This document shows, piece by piece, positions 5,828 through 6,777 of a stretch of 6,777 nucleotides of DNA (its first letter is position 1; every line of letters starts with the position of its first letter). Location: NCBI GenBank assembly GCA_021845835.1, contig JAJZVE010000251.1, positions 1 through 6,777 of the forward strand, written 5' to 3'. The DNA comes from Pseudomonadota bacterium. Lineage in GTDB: Bacteria > Pseudomonadota > Alphaproteobacteria > Acetobacterales > Acetobacteraceae. Made by a program: the position numbers and the translations under genes. The notes under the pieces are model-generated. The model ran no database searches. It worked only from the letters and a program-made list of their open reading frames with translations, and was not told the origin of the DNA.

Positions 5828-6636
5828 TGCAGGAAGCGCGATCGATCTGGGTCGATGCACAGGGCATGTCGGTGCATGGCCGGATCTTCGGCACCGATGG
5901 CGAGGCGCTGTTGCTGATCCATGAACTCGGCGGCAGCCATCGGAGCTGGCGCGACGTCGCGGGCACGCTGGCACAGCGCTATGTTGTTTGCGCCGTGGAC
6001 CTCATCGGCTCGGGGCTGTCGGAGAAGCCGCTGCGGCGCTGCCCGCTGGCGTTGATGGCGGACAGTGCCGCCGAATGGGCCGCCCGTGCCGCGGACGGCC
6101 GGCCGGTCCACGTCGCCGGTCTCGCTATGGGAGCGGTCGTTGCCGCGATCGTGGCCATCCGGCATCCCGCGATGGTCCGGTCACTGGTGCTGTGCGACAT
6201 CGCGAGAGGGATGACGCCCGGCTTGCGGCGCTACGTCGTGGAGCGGGCGGCGAAGGTTCGCGGCGAAGGGATGCGCGCAGTCGTGGAGGCGAGCGTCACG
6301 AACTCGTGGCCGGCCGACATGCGCGCGCGCCGGCCGGAGCGCGCGGAAGAATACCGCAGGGAGTTCCTTGCGAATGATCCGGCGGCCTACGCCGCGGCTT
6401 CGGAGGCGCTGGCCGACATGGATCTGACGGATGCGCAACTCGCCACGATCGCGTGTCCGACGCTGGTTCTCGCGGGCGAAAAGGATATCGTGTGGCCTCC
6501 CGACGGCGGGCAGGAGATCACACGCGCGATTCCCGGTGCCCGGTTCGCGATGATCGAGGCGGCGGGGCACTTTCCGCCGATGCAGGCGCCAGCCGCGTTC
6601 CTCGAACAGATCTCGGAGTTCCTTGGCGAGGCGTGA
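5827..6636 (+). CDS. Alpha/beta-hydrolase-fold protein lacking the nucleophilic serine
   Basis: This 269-residue cytoplasmic protein has the length of the enol-lactonase/esterase-like (PcaD, NicD, RutD) branch of the fold. The fold is clear: LLLIHELGGSHRSW (28-41) at the oxyanion-hole strand, VVCAVDLIGSGLSEKP (53-68), the nucleophile-elbow strand VHVAGLAMGAVVA (94-106), a cap region around 130-200, CPTLVLAGEKDIVWP (210-224) with acid Asp220, and EAAGHFPPMQAP (244-255) with His248. The elbow G-x-S-x-G reads Gly-Leu-Ala-Met-Gly. Residue 100 is Ala, codon GCT at 6124-6126, one base from a Ser codon (TCT). The usual His-Gly of the oxyanion motif is His32-Glu33. It may therefore be non-catalytic, use a different mechanism, or resemble RutD, whose Escherichia coli form also has Ala there as I recall. 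The TGATG overlap with the LivF-type gene ties it to the transporter. The reading frame is intact throughout. Confidence 0.88.
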   Translation: MQEARSIWVDAQGMSVHGRIFGTDGEALLLIHELGGSHRSWRDVAGTLAQRYVVCAVDLIGSGLSEKPLRRCPLALMADSAAEWAARAADGRPVHVAGLAMGAVVAAIVAIRHPAMVRSLVLCDIARGMTPGLRRYVVERAAKVRGEGMRAVVEASVTNSWPADMRARRPERAEEYRREFLANDPAAYAAASEALADMDLTDAQLATIACPTLVLAGEKDIVWPPDGGQEITRAIPGARFAMIEAAGHFPPMQAPAAFLEQISEFLGEA

Positions 6637-6743
6637 CCGGAACGGCGCAACCGTGGGCCGGCGCCCGAACAGAGCGGGTATGCGGGGGTTGTGATTTGAC
6701 GACGGAAAGTGGGTCAGGAGAAAGTTTGTTGCACAATCCAAAT
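6637..6743 (+). other. Intergenic region after the hydrolase gene
   Basis: These 107 bases separate the hydrolase stop from the possible next start. The right half, from about 6689, is clearly more AT-rich than anything else in the window, which suits a promoter or 5' leader. A TTGACG (6696-6701) resembles a -35 box, but no acceptable -10 box lies 16-18 bases after it. A small hairpin (GGGC 6655-6658 with GCCC 6663-6666) has no U-tract, so no convincing intrinsic terminator is present. Confidence 0.4.
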
Positions 6744-6777
6744 ATGTCCCGGCTGGTCAAAAGCCGGATCGAGAACG
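6744..6777 (+). CDS. Possible start of a further gene, cut by the right edge
   Basis: ATG 6744 opens a frame, MSRLVKSRIEN, that is still open at the window end. Its ten codons after ATG end almost all in G or C, like the coding sequence here. The same frame upstream (6696-6743) has mostly A- or T-ending codons, so coding probably begins near this ATG. In-frame TTG codons at 6726, 6729 and 6696 are alternative starts; TTG 6729 has GGAG (6717-6720) 8 bases before it. Eleven residues are too few to name a family. A basic N-terminal helix of this type would suit a GntR-type regulator, but that is a guess. A six-base hairpin (6749-6754 with 6762-6767) lies inside the first codons. Confidence 0.35.
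   Translation, partial: MSRLVKSRIEN

Noticed and set aside
6654..6667. Small hairpin as operon terminator
   Set aside because: The stem has only four or five pairs and no U-tract follows.
6696..6701. TTGACG as a sigma-70 -35 box
   Set aside because: The bases 16-18 positions further on (AGAAAG and neighbours) do not resemble TATAAT, so no promoter is called.
1..6777. CRISPR arrays, insertion sequences, tRNA or rRNA genes
   Set aside because: No regularly spaced repeats, transposase frames, terminal inverted repeats or RNA-gene signatures were seen on reading either strand.

Overview
The window is GC-rich (about two thirds G+C by eye). It is packed with genes that all read on the + strand, with codons ending mostly in G or C. 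This style, together with the protein families present, suggests a soil- or host-associated Pseudomonadota (alpha- or betaproteobacterium). The sequence alone does not fix the class or genus.

Layout: (1) the last 43 codons of a short-chain dehydrogenase/reductase (SDR) at the left edge; (2) an Asp/Glu racemase-superfamily enzyme of the maleate isomerase / arylmalonate decarboxylase type, 162-896; (3) a complete branched-chain-amino-acid-type (HAAT/Liv) ABC importer: a twin-arginine-signal binding protein (941-2221), two permeases (2370-3242 and 3243-4349) and two ATPases (4339-5112 and 5105-5827); (4) an alpha/beta-hydrolase-fold protein (5827-6636) that overlaps the last ATPase by one base; (5) about 100 bases without a gene, then a possible new gene starting near 6744 and running off the right edge. 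Junctions from the first permease to the hydrolase are zero-gap or overlapping. The only internal break is 2222-2369, which holds a strong GC hairpin and a possible 18-codon leader ORF.

The likely unit is a catabolic operon. The importer brings in a small carboxylate, amide or amino-acid-like compound, and the SDR, the isomerase/racemase and the hydrolase process it. The substrate cannot be read from sequence. A maleate isomerase-like enzyme beside an alpha/beta hydrolase loosely recalls the lower nicotinate (Nic) pathway, but no other Nic gene is visible. No regulator, mobile element, tRNA, rRNA or CRISPR array is seen.

This is mostly an ordinary transporter-catabolism operon. The points that deserve a second look are: the hydrolase has alanine where the nucleophilic serine should be; the first ATPase has a degenerate ABC signature; the isomerase has two active-site cysteines but an altered decarboxylase-type oxyanion loop; and the binding protein-permease junction has the architecture of a differential-expression device.
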